Shown here: positions 9,201 to 19,300 of the stretch, one piece after another
How positions within the stretch are numbered: position 1 is the first letter of the stretch
Layout: every line of letters begins with the position of its first letter
Assembly: GCA_017608235.1 (NCBI GenBank)
Contig: JAFCGI010000001.1
Location: 127,423-191,422 of the forward strand
Source of the DNA: Candidatus Pacearchaeota archaeon
GTDB taxonomy: Archaea; Nanobdellota; Nanobdellia; UBA10117; JAFCGI01
Length of the DNA stretch: 64,000 nt
Reading direction: 5' to 3'
Position numbers and translations under genes: made by a program
Notes under the pieces: generated by a model
Seen by the model: the letters and a program-made list of their open reading frames with translations, nothing else
Told to the model about the DNA's origin: nothing
The model's database searches: none

Positions 9201-10807
9201 TTAATGAAGATCATGAATATACTGTAAGATTAAAAGCTTACAAATCTGGTGATGAAAATGAACATTGTGATGGAAGAACAATCTGGGTTGATATTGAAAG
9301 AGAAGAATATGATATTTTAATTGATGAAATAGAGATGGATCCTTCTGAACCTTACTGTGGACAGTACTTTGATTTAAAAGTGCAAGTGATTAATACTGGA
9401 GATAAAAGAGCAGAAGATATTGTAGTGGATGTTTATTCAACGGAACTAGGAATAGGGGATGCAACTGATGAGTTTAATCTTGGTTCTGGAAGTACCAAAA
9501 CTGCTAAGTTTGAAGACTTTAGAATTCCAGATGATGTGGAAGGAGGAGAATATTCATTTAGTATCAAAGCAGAATTTAATGAAACATTTGATTCTGAAAT
9601 ATTCTATTTTGATGTTGATGAATGTATTACAGGAACAGCAATATCTACAGAACAGGAATTTAATAATATTGATTTCACAGCAGATCGTGGAAAGCAATTA
9701 ACTCTTAGTAAGAGTGATATTCCTATTACTAAAGTTACTATAATTCCTTTAGCTAGTTATAATGATGTAGATATTAAGATATCATCATTATTTGGAAGGC
9801 CAAGCAATATTCCTTTACCTAGCGGAGAGATCTATAGATACATCAAGACATTTAGTGATATTCCTGATTCTAAGATCAAGAATGTGAAATTTGAATTTAG
9901 GATTAAGAAGTCTTGGGCTATCCTGAAGAATATTGATAAGAATTCAGTGATCTTGAAGAGATATTATTCTGGGGCTTGGTCATCATTATCAACAACTCTG
10001 GAGAGAGAGGATACAAGTTATTATTATTATAGTGCAGAGAGTCCAGGAATGAGTGTGTTTGCTATTTCAGCAGCTACAACAGGAGTGGCTTGTGGAAACA
10101 ACATAAAAGAATCTGGTGAGGATTGTGATGGTACAGATGATGCTGCTTGTCCAGGAAAATGTAGATCAGATTGTACTTGCTCTTTGATTACTGGTGTGGG
10201 AGTTTGTGGAAATAACATAAAAGAATCTGGTGAAGAATGTGATGGTCTAGATGATTTTAATTGTCCAGGAAAATGTTTGGATGATAAATGTATTTGCAGC
10301 ACAGCACCAAGCGTATGTGGAAACAACATTCAAGAATCTGGCGAAGAATGTGATGGAACAGATTCCAGATTGTGTCCAGGAGCTTGTACTCCATCGTGCA
10401 ATTGTCTATATGTGTGTGGAGATGGAGTTTGTGAGAGCGGTGCTGGAGAAACTACTAGTAATTGCCCATCAGACTGTAAAGGGTTAGGTTTTAGTTTCTG
10501 GCTGATAACAGTATTGGTGATGCTAGCAGGATTAGGTGCTGGTGGATACTATGTATATGACAAGTTCTTCAGAGGCATGGGAAAGATGGAGGAAATGTCT
10601 TTGACTGGCATGCCTGGAGCTGTTTCAAAAAGAATGCCTGGCCGTACAGTTAAGGAAGAAGGACTTGATACTCAGCAGATGAGTAATTATATTGAAAGTA
10701 CTAGAAGGCAAGGCTATACTGGTGCTCAGATCAAGGAAGCATTATTGAAAGCTGGCTGGGATCCAAAGATAGTAGATTTAGAGCTTAGAAAAAGGAGGTT
10801 ATTATGA
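6218..10807 (+). CDS. Large surface protein: PGF-pre-PGF-like domain, cysteine-rich (DUF4215/Myxococcus-type) repeats, C-terminal TM and cytoplasmic tail
   Basis: 1529 aa; N-terminal hydrophobic segment; CGNNIKESGEECDG repeats x3; SPGMSVFAIS; TM FWLITVLVMLAGLGAGGYYVY; tail YIESTRRQGYTGAQIKEALLKAGW. Confidence 0.85.
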   Translation: MMTLNKEFRVLVLVLLLVIGSALFSIDRLSLDKGITEQVTRSEITGFASYNYGDCDDDNHAFCTLYGVPCRISYNGDKHCALDANDCVDGDYSYEHNATNFETNIADADTTGYLCRYGHWGEDPFDSATPEETFIEYQFTTSGEKGVGSIIVPRGAEVYHASMSIAGPTESPVPLAPGIDIGYDDEYEYSSFYDLIVENGDEKLDGYDFVFVGDYDSEEYGYNLWFTPITSFAMKGIILNAKRIGTFSPATGTLEVCKVSSKWTDSCYTNSNTSFTLNYSNIGTSENYYYVPFDGGGSYTFSQGDTFYLKFKFPDWADGSGNDYILIDAGSPVNQHGSLYTSSSGLADYKTYIPEIRFIHDIDGVTGTKGVYLTKEKSPESFTFTETLDELVDACNCTACTLTGGGEYCSVPIKVINHNTGNITLYNLNIGYTVLGIALDDANVTIDTPVTLTTNRANTYVNITGPNNFSYADKFSGSLTFVPRNVGTYNIDGYITLDGTSGGEIIDEYSTNINVTYEPNIDLEISPRYGVKNSWVTLSVDTDVKYPANITGEVDGDVINIEEITGSCTNKTDSMTGEEYEECILSETGSGFVTSDTASVKSYLAEVTLLDSKYGVTAYENKTFYIYDEKNITFRVEDGNDSDVTREIGFGIDTEDSSETGLLENITGTKVINIADVAGVDYSVELIRTGNPEMKVVFNEVTIADNMEIVTEYLTDKQEGESLLLHNILTFNPDFTYSNFNLYVDYDNVSSSIELDDVDLYGCSDWSYTGDYCVNSWTKLSGVKQTSGDDIVITKSGVTGYEAFAFAEEFSDSDAPSVTLTSPTDASTYNSKQVTLQFSVSDNRDTAPECKYYINNVETDAGEISSGSFSTTLLLEDGSSYNAYVKCTDDSNNEGTSNLVFFDINTTFICDIGELEIVDVDLSTNYDSLTPGDILDIEAQVENTWDRDMDVRLFAELFDTTDGIVIGDDNKTEKIEINEDDEETLELSLEVPIDINEDHEYTVRLKAYKSGDENEHCDGRTIWVDIEREEYDILIDEIEMDPSEPYCGQYFDLKVQVINTGDKRAEDIVVDVYSTELGIGDATDEFNLGSGSTKTAKFEDFRIPDDVEGGEYSFSIKAEFNETFDSEIFYFDVDECITGTAISTEQEFNNIDFTADRGKQLTLSKSDIPITKVTIIPLASYNDVDIKISSLFGRPSNIPLPSGEIYRYIKTFSDIPDSKIKNVKFEFRIKKSWAILKNIDKNSVILKRYYSGAWSSLSTTLEREDTSYYYYSAESPGMSVFAISAATTGVACGNNIKESGEDCDGTDDAACPGKCRSDCTCSLITGVGVCGNNIKESGEECDGLDDFNCPGKCLDDKCICSTAPSVCGNNIQESGEECDGTDSRLCPGACTPSCNCLYVCGDGVCESGAGETTSNCPSDCKGLGFSFWLITVLVMLAGLGAGGYYVYDKFFRGMGKMEEMSLTGMPGAVSKRMPGRTVKEEGLDTQQMSNYIESTRRQGYTGAQIKEALLKAGWDPKIVDLELRKRRLL

Positions 10808-11071
10808 GCAATTGTTCTATTTTTATGAGTGAAAGAGAAAAAGAAGTAGACTATTTGTTGAACAATTGTTCTATTTTTGGATATGTTTGTTAAGAGCTTT
10901 TTGAAGATCTTTAGATCATTAGATATGGAAAATGGAGATAGATATAGATTGAAATGGTATATTCAAAAATAAAAAGGTTACAATCTCAAATGAAATCATA
11001 TAGGAAGTATAAAGATAAATATCTTTATATATACAAGAATAATAATAGTAAAGGAGGCACTCAAATCGAAA

Positions 11072-13342
11072 ATGGTTAGTAAGCAGGCTGTAAATATATC
11101 TATAGTTATAATAGGATTCTTTATGCTGTTTTTAATAATAGCTTTGCCAAGCGTAATTGCAGATGTTCCAAGGACTTTTTCTTTGCAAGGAAGATTAACT
11201 GATTCTAGTGGGTTAGCCTTGAATGGAAATCATGATTTTAATTTCAGCTTGTGGAATGAATCTTCTGGAGGAAGTCAAGTATATATATGGGAAAAGACTC
11301 TTTATGTAAGAGAAGGAATCTTTAGTGTGGATTTGGATGCTTCTAGTTTGAATTTTAGTCAGCCATATTATGTTGAGATAGAAGTAGAAGGTCAAACTTT
11401 GGAGCCAAGAATAAATCTAAGTAGTTCACCTTATGCTTTTACTATTGCTGAGAATTTATCTAGGAATTTAATACCATTGGAGCATGATGTTTATATTTTA
11501 GGAAATGATTCAGAAAGATGGAATAAGCTTTGGATAGGTACTGGTGGAATTGTTTCTAGTGGAAATCTTACTGTAGATACTGATACTTTATTTGTTGATG
11601 CTGATAATGATAGAGTAGGAATTGGTACTGATAATCCAAGTGAAGCATTTGTGGGTGCAGATGATTTAGTTATTAAAAATACTGCAGATAGAGCAGGAAT
11701 TACCATAGTGTCTCCAACAACTAATTGGGGAAATATAATCTTTGCTAATGCTAGCGATCCAAGCTCTACTAACAATTATATTGGCTATGATCATAGTACT
11801 AGTTTATTTCATATATTCAGTGGAGGCTATGATGCCCTGATTATAAATAGTAGTACAGGAGATGTTGATATTTCTAATGATTTGGATGTTGGCGGAGATG
11901 TTAATGTTAGTGGGACTATTTATGCTCAGGCTTTGGATACTGGGGGCGTAGATATAACTGCAGAGAATATAGAAGCTATTGGAAATCTAACTGTTGGGGA
12001 AAATGTTGATATTACTGGAAATCTAACTGTAGATACTGGTACTTTATTTGTTGATGCTGATAATGATATGGTAGGAATTGGAACTAATAGACCAGATGCG
12101 ATGCTAGATGTTGATGTTACAGGAATAGGTGCATTAGAAGTAGGAGTGGGCAGTAATGCCTCAGGAGATCGCGCTGTTGCTTTAGGTGGGGCAGTTATAG
12201 CTAGTGGAGGCAGATCAGTAGCTATGGGTTATATATGTAATGCCACTAATGATTCTGCAGTTGCTATGGGCTACCAAACCCTAGCTAGTGGAGTTGCTTC
12301 AACAGCTATGGGTTATAACACAACAGCTAGCGAAATTGCTTCAATTGCAATGGGTTATAATACTCTAGCTAATGGTGAATATTCTACTGCAATAGGATAT
12401 GCGGCTAATGCAAGTGCGTCGTGGTCAATGGCCATGGGCTACCAAACCCTGGCTAGCGAAATTGCTTCAACAGCTATGGGTTATAACACAGCAGCTAGCG
12501 AAAAATATTCAACAGCTATGGGTTATAACACAGCAGCTAGCGGAAAATATTCAACAGCTATGGGTTATCACACAGCAGCTAGCGGAAAATATTCAACGGC
12601 AATGGGAAGACAAACATATGCTAGTGGCGATTATTCTACTGCAATAGGATATGGTATAGATGCAAATGGTGAAGGGACTGTTGCGATTGCTTTAAGTGAT
12701 CAAGGAGCAGCTAGTGTAACTCAGGATCATACTATGGCAATAATGGGTGGAAAAGTTGGAATTGGAACAAAGACTCCTGGCGTTGCGTTAGATGTAAGAG
12801 GCAATACTAATGTTGCTGGAAATTTAACTGTTGGGGAAAATGTTGATATTACTGGATCTCGGCTATATGCTCCTAATGCGATTATTTTGGGGAATTATCT
12901 TGCAGGTAATCTTAGTCAAGTAAATAATTTAGTTGTGATTGATAATCTTACTGTTTATGATAGTCTACAGATTGGTAGTTATTCAGTTGATGAAGGATGT
13001 ATAGAGAAACATATTATTAATACTGGAGTTGTTACTAAATATGTAGGAATAGAGTTACCAAATCCTTGGTGTGATGATAATGAAGGTTGCACATTAAAAA
13101 CAATAGATAATAATACATTACAATATTCTTATGGGACTTTCTGGGGAGATGGTAGTTCTATTAGGGGATTTAAAATAGATGCTAATGGCTATACTGATGT
13201 TTTAAGATCATATTTTAGTAATGATCCACTTGTAGTGGATTCTGCTAATAAATGTCGTATAGAGACTAATGGCTCAAAAACAAATCTTGCAGTTGTTGCT
13301 AGTGGAAACACTAATTGTAAATTTTCAATATGTAGTACATAA
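11072..13342 (+). CDS. Secreted adhesin-like protein with YadA-head-type repeats
   Basis: 756 aa; N-terminal hydrophobic segment; NLTVDTDTLFVDADNDRVGIGTDNP units; ~12 consecutive ~14-residue SxAMGYxTxASGxYS repeats. Confidence 0.85.
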   Translation: MVSKQAVNISIVIIGFFMLFLIIALPSVIADVPRTFSLQGRLTDSSGLALNGNHDFNFSLWNESSGGSQVYIWEKTLYVREGIFSVDLDASSLNFSQPYYVEIEVEGQTLEPRINLSSSPYAFTIAENLSRNLIPLEHDVYILGNDSERWNKLWIGTGGIVSSGNLTVDTDTLFVDADNDRVGIGTDNPSEAFVGADDLVIKNTADRAGITIVSPTTNWGNIIFANASDPSSTNNYIGYDHSTSLFHIFSGGYDALIINSSTGDVDISNDLDVGGDVNVSGTIYAQALDTGGVDITAENIEAIGNLTVGENVDITGNLTVDTGTLFVDADNDMVGIGTNRPDAMLDVDVTGIGALEVGVGSNASGDRAVALGGAVIASGGRSVAMGYICNATNDSAVAMGYQTLASGVASTAMGYNTTASEIASIAMGYNTLANGEYSTAIGYAANASASWSMAMGYQTLASEIASTAMGYNTAASEKYSTAMGYNTAASGKYSTAMGYHTAASGKYSTAMGRQTYASGDYSTAIGYGIDANGEGTVAIALSDQGAASVTQDHTMAIMGGKVGIGTKTPGVALDVRGNTNVAGNLTVGENVDITGSRLYAPNAIILGNYLAGNLSQVNNLVVIDNLTVYDSLQIGSYSVDEGCIEKHIINTGVVTKYVGIELPNPWCDDNEGCTLKTIDNNTLQYSYGTFWGDGSSIRGFKIDANGYTDVLRSYFSNDPLVVDSANKCRIETNGSKTNLAVVASGNTNCKFSICST
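12467..12592 (+). repeat. Three near-identical 42-nt tandem units inside the YadA-head-like region
   Basis: tcaacagctatgggttataacacagcagctagcgaaaaatat repeated at 12467, 12509 and 12551 with one substitution between successive copies. Confidence 0.95.
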
Positions 13343-13369
13343 TTTAATTTTCATAAGGGGTCGCACCCA

Positions 13370-16300
13370 ATGACAATTCAGGTAAGAAAAGAAGGAAAGG
13401 TAGGCATAGTTAGGAAAAGATCTTTGAAGATAGATAAAGATAATTTTAATTTCTTGAATTTGAAGATTGGATTGTTATTAGCTTTAATTCTAATAATAAG
13501 TGTGATTGGTTTGAGTGTAGGTGCAAGTTCTTTTAGTGTTAATAGCACTAATTATTCTATAGATTATGGAGCAGTTACTTCTGGATCTACTAGTGGAGCT
13601 ACTAGTATGGGTTATGGCTTTGAAGGAGCTGTGGGTAGTTTTGGAGGGGAAGCAAGTTCTGAAGATATTATATTATTTTTAGGGTCTGGTATACCTAGTC
13701 CTAGTACTGAGATATGTAATGGAGTGGATGATGATTTAGATGGATTGACTGATGAAGATCATGTTTGTAAAGGAAAGGTATGTTATTCTGATTTGGATTG
13801 TAATGTAGATGAGGATGAATATTGTTCTTTTGATTATGATGAATTTGGATCTTGGTGTACTTATAATGTTAGTTCATCTGATAAGAGCTGTGCGCATAGG
13901 AGAGAGTTTAAGTTGATTGTAAGGACAACAAGTACACTTTTTAGATATAATTTAAGTGGGGCTCTGGATAAAACTATAGTTATTCCTAGCTTAGTAGATT
14001 TAGCTATTTCCAATAACAGAGAATATATTGGAACTGTTAATGGAACAGGATCAGATAAAGATATAAATATATTTACTAATAGTTTAGATACAAGTGTTTC
14101 TAATTTTAGTATATCTTCAGATATAGACAGCATAGATATATTTAATGATGCTAGAGTTGTTTTAGCTTCCGAGGCAGATGATAAGATTTATCTTTATGAT
14201 AAATATGGAACTAAATTAGGAGAGATAACTACAAATAATCCAAGAGTAGTTAGAATATCTCCTGATCAAAGCATGATTGCTTTTGCAAGCAATAATATAA
14301 CTATTTATGACTTGTCATCTGGAATTATAGCAGAGATAAAAGAACATAATCAAAATCTTGAAGATTTGGAATGGAGTCCAGATGGAAATTATTTGGCAAG
14401 TGCTTCTGGAGCAGGAGAAGGTTTGGTTAAGATATTTGATGTTTCTAATCCAAGCAGTCCTGAATTATTTAAGATAATTCATAATAATATAAGCAGGAGT
14501 GATTCTATAAATGCTATAGCTTGGAATCCTGATGGAAATAAGTTGATTTTTACTGATACTCATAATAAGAGAGGAAGAGTATTTAACAAGCATGATTTAT
14601 TAGTTTCTAATTTAGATGCTCATGCATCTGATATTCTTGATGTTGCTTGGAGCCCAGATGGAACTTGGGTTGCTAGTTTAGATAATACTAATCTTAAGAT
14701 ATTTAATACAGATAATTATACTGATAGTTCTATATCTGGGGGAGGATTTAGAGAAGTTGAATTCTTGCTCGAAACCTGTCAAGGAGCAGATTGTTATAAT
14801 TATTCACAATCAAATCAGACTGCTTGGGATACTGATATAGTATCCCAGATTCCAGATGTGAATGGAAGTTATACTGAGCTAGGAGAGTTTTATTGTGTGG
14901 ATGGGTATTGGGGAGAGGATCCATTCTTAGATATGGAACCATATCTGGAATATAATGGAGCTACTATTGAAGATGCATCTAATGTGTCTGGAATTGCAGG
15001 TTTTGTAGTTCCAAGATATACTAAGTTTTATGATTTTGATATAGATGTTAAAGGGATAGTGAATACTGAAGCTAATTTTAGTGATGATTTCAATTATACA
15101 GAGGGAAATGTTTCTGAAATAGATAATTTTACATTTACTGTTTTATCTGGAGCTAATTGGGAAATTATTAGTGAGACAGAACATAATGTAAGTCTTAATG
15201 CTACCAATAAAGTTCTTGGTTATGAATCAAATACTGATGGAGTAGCAGTAATTGTTTTAGATGAAGATATTTATGAAAGTACTAACTTGGAAGATTTTGA
15301 AGATATGTCTGTGGATTTGAAATTCTCAAAAGAGGATTCTGGAACTCCTATTAATGCTTCTGTGTTATTCAAATATAAATCCTTAACTACTCATTATGCT
15401 GTCAGGATTGAAGATTCTGAAATTTCATTATGGAAGCATACTTTTAGTGAGGTATCTAAACTTGAAGGAGCAAGTATAACTTCTCTTCAAAATAGTATTG
15501 GTGTGATGCATAATCTTTCTATTTCAATGCATGGAACCAATATTAGTGTTGAATATGATGGTGATCAGGTAATTAGTGTGGATGATTATCCATATATTAA
15601 GAAAGGAAGTGTTGCTTTAAGAACAGATAATTCACATTTTCATTTTGATGATATAGAAATTAAGACTTATGGACCTGAAGGAGTAGTTTATAATTTTGAT
15701 TTAGGATCTGATGGATTTTATGGTGATGAAAAAGTATCTGAGAGTTTAGTGGATTATATTAATCTGCCTAGTACTTTTAGATCTGAATTTAGTACAGATT
15801 CTGATACAGAACTTTTAGTGCATTTTAGTGAAATAGTAGATGAGACATATGTTGTTGATTATTCTGGAAGTGCAAATGGTGGAAATGGAAGCAAGCATGG
15901 AGATTTTGATATTTCTAATGAATCTCTGGATTCTGGATGGCTTAATACTAGTGAATTTGGATATTATGGAGACTTTGATGGTAGTGGAGATTATTTAAGT
16001 TTTCCAGGAATTTTAAGAGGAGAAGATAATGGATCTGTTGAATTGTGGGTGCATGTGGATGATTGGAGCAGTACTAGGCCATTAGTTTATCAGAGTGGAG
16101 TTTTTGAGTTATATGCATATGAAGCTGGCTCAGTTAAAACTCTTAAAACTGTGATTCATAGTGATTCTATAAGTCCAGATCCAGAGTTAGTAGTTAGTGG
16201 TGTGGAAAATGATACTTTCCATGTAGCTGTTATATGGGGATTTAGAGGTTTTGAAATTTATGTTGATGGGGAGCTAGCTAATAGGAGTGTGGCTGCTGTT

Positions 16301-19300
16301 ACTGATGTATCAGATCCTGGAGTTACTGCTTTGATTTTAGGAGGAACTGGTCCATCTGGGACTGCCTGGTTTGATGGACAGATGGATGAATTTAGGGCTT
16401 CAAGTGTACAGAGAGTTGTGCATGATACAATAAATGAAACAATATATTATACTCTTGATGAATATATGCGAGGGGAGTTATATGCTGAAGAACTAACTGA
16501 CTTGGTTGTGGATTGTGATTGTATTGGATGTAGTGCTACTAATGGAAGTTATGGAAAATATGATGGTAATTGTACTATCACAAGTTCATTGAGTGCAGGT
16601 TCTGAATATGAAAACAAGTCTGGAATGGCTGCAGTTTCTAATTTGAATATTTATGATTATAATTTATTAGCTTTCTTGGATGAAAACAAGTCTGGAATTT
16701 ATCCAGAGCCACTTTATTCTGGAAATGATATAACTTTGAATGCTACTTGTATTGAAAGAGATAATACTACGGGAAGTTTGACTATTTATTGGAATGCAAC
16801 TAATGGTTCTTTAATGTTAAGCGGATCTTCTGCTGTTGTAAATGGTACAGAAACTACTATAGGAACTGTTGGGAAAGGAAACACTTCTTCAGGAGAAGAA
16901 TGGATCTTTAATGTTTGGTGTAATGATGGAAGGGATGATGGACCTGTTGTGACTTATAATAAGACAGTAACTAATAATCCTCCTAGTCTGGAAATTATAT
17001 GGCCAAATGCTACATCCACATCAGGAATATTTAATGTTACTTGGAATGCTAGTGATGTAGATGGGGATGTTTTAGAGCTGACAGAATGTTGGGCAGACAA
17101 TACTACGAATTTTGTTTATAATAAGACCTATGATTGTAATATTACTAATAGTAATGCTGCTGGAGTTAATTGGAGTTATTGTGATGCTTCTGAATGGGAA
17201 TCTGGATATTATTATATTTGGTGTAACATAACAGATCAGAAGAATACTACTTTAGATTATTCTGGAAATCTAACTGTTGATAATAATCCTCCATATTTTA
17301 TTAGCTGGGATAATTCTAGCTGGGTAGATGAAGATAGTAATTATGTAATTAATGCTAGTGTAACAGACAGCTTTAGTTCTGTAGATAGAGTATGGGTTGT
17401 ATTTAATGTTACAAATAGCAGCAATATTAGTCAGATTGATAGTTATATTTTTGATCTTAATGTAAGTATTGGATCAGGAAATTATACTGCACATGATACT
17501 GTTGAATGGAAGCTGTATGCAAATGATACTTTTAGTGGTTTAAATAATTCTTTAGAATGGCAGAACTTTACTGTTGTGAATAGAATACCATTAGCATCTA
17601 GTTTGATAAGCCCTAGCAATGGAGATAGAGTTATTGGAACTAGTGTATTATTGGATTGGACTAGGGCTCAGGATTTAGATGATGAAGATAATTCTAGCTT
17701 GTTAAGATATAATCTAGAGATGTCTGGTAGTGGCTGTGATGAAACCATAAGTCCAGTGGATAATACATCATTTAACTGTACTAGTTTAAATTTAGGCCAG
17801 ACTTATTATTGGAATATAACTGCAGATGATACTTATGATACTAATATTAGTGATACTTGGAGTTTTACAGTAAATACGCCTCCAGAAGTTAATGTGTTGA
17901 TTACATATAATGCATCATTCCCAGATTCTGATACTTTTTTGATATGTAATGCAACTCCTTCAGATGATGAAAGTGATTCTGTAAATGTAACATTTGGATG
18001 GTTAAAATATAATTCAACTAGTGATGATTATGATATGATTAGCTTAGGTGTTGTGCATAATGCTACATATAATTATAGTACTCTGAATTGTTCTGAACAT
18101 GGGTGTGTGAAAGGAGATATTCTGAAATGTAGTGTAACTCCTTTTGATGGATATGAAAATGGAACTATTGGTAGTGATTCTGTTGTTATAAATAATACAA
18201 ATCCAACATTAGAGCCTGGAAGTTTGCAGATACTTCCAGTAGATCCAAGTACATCATCAGATTTAATTCCAGATTATACTTATTTAGATAGTAAAGATCT
18301 AGATCCAGAAGGCTGGACAAAAATAGAATGGTATTTGTTTGCTACTAAAAATGCAGAAGCATATGTTATAGCAAGCGAAGATTTTGAAAGATCAAATTAT
18401 TTTGATGCTGCTTGGGATGGAAATATTAATCCGAGTGGTGGAAAACTTGTAATTGATTCTGAAGGAGAAAATATTAGCAGAGAGATTGATTTAGTAGGAA
18501 CACATAGCAGTGCTATTGATGAATTCTCTGATGAGATTAAAGTTTATGTAAATGGAACTACAGTAAGTGGAGAAAGAATTGATTTGTTTAAGTATATGAA
18601 CTCTGCTGAGGATTATGTTGGACCTTATCTATCTATATTTGGAGCAGGGAATGAATTGCAATGTAGAGAAAAAACTACTGGAGATCAAAATACTCAGTGG
18701 CAATCTACTGGAATAAATATTCCAAGCAATGAGTGGGTAACGATTAGGATAGTTACTTTAGGGTCAGCCTATGATATTTATTATAATAATCAATCTATAA
18801 GTGTTTCAGGTGGAGATTGTGTGTATGTAGACTCAAGGAGTAATTTTGGAGATAATCTAAGAAGATATATAGAGGGAGCTACATTTGCTAATGCATCTAC
18901 ACTTTCCGTATGGATTGATGATATTTTGACAACTCATAGTGATAGTGCTGTAGTTGGCAGCACTTATGAAATAAGTGATGGAAGAATTATTATTGATTCT
19001 AGCAGGACTACTAAAGGGGATACTTGGGAGTTAAGAGTTACGCCAAGAGATGGACAGACATTTGGAAATACATATAGTACAACTAGAGAGATATTAGATA
19101 ATGCTCTTCCACCAAGTCCTGGAATTGAAATTAATCCTGAAGATCCAAGAACAAATGATGATTTGGTTTGTAATATATCGAATATAAGTGTGGATCCAGA
19201 TGGAGATACAATTATTTATAGATATAAGTGGTTTAAGAATGGAGTAGAGTTTAATGCAACAAATACTACTGAAACAACATTTAACTTGGATTCTAGTTAT

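Noticed and set aside
12399-12647. 82-aa alternate-frame ORF with WVITQQLAENIQQL repeats
   Set aside because: Out-of-frame shadow of the 42-nt YadA-like repeats
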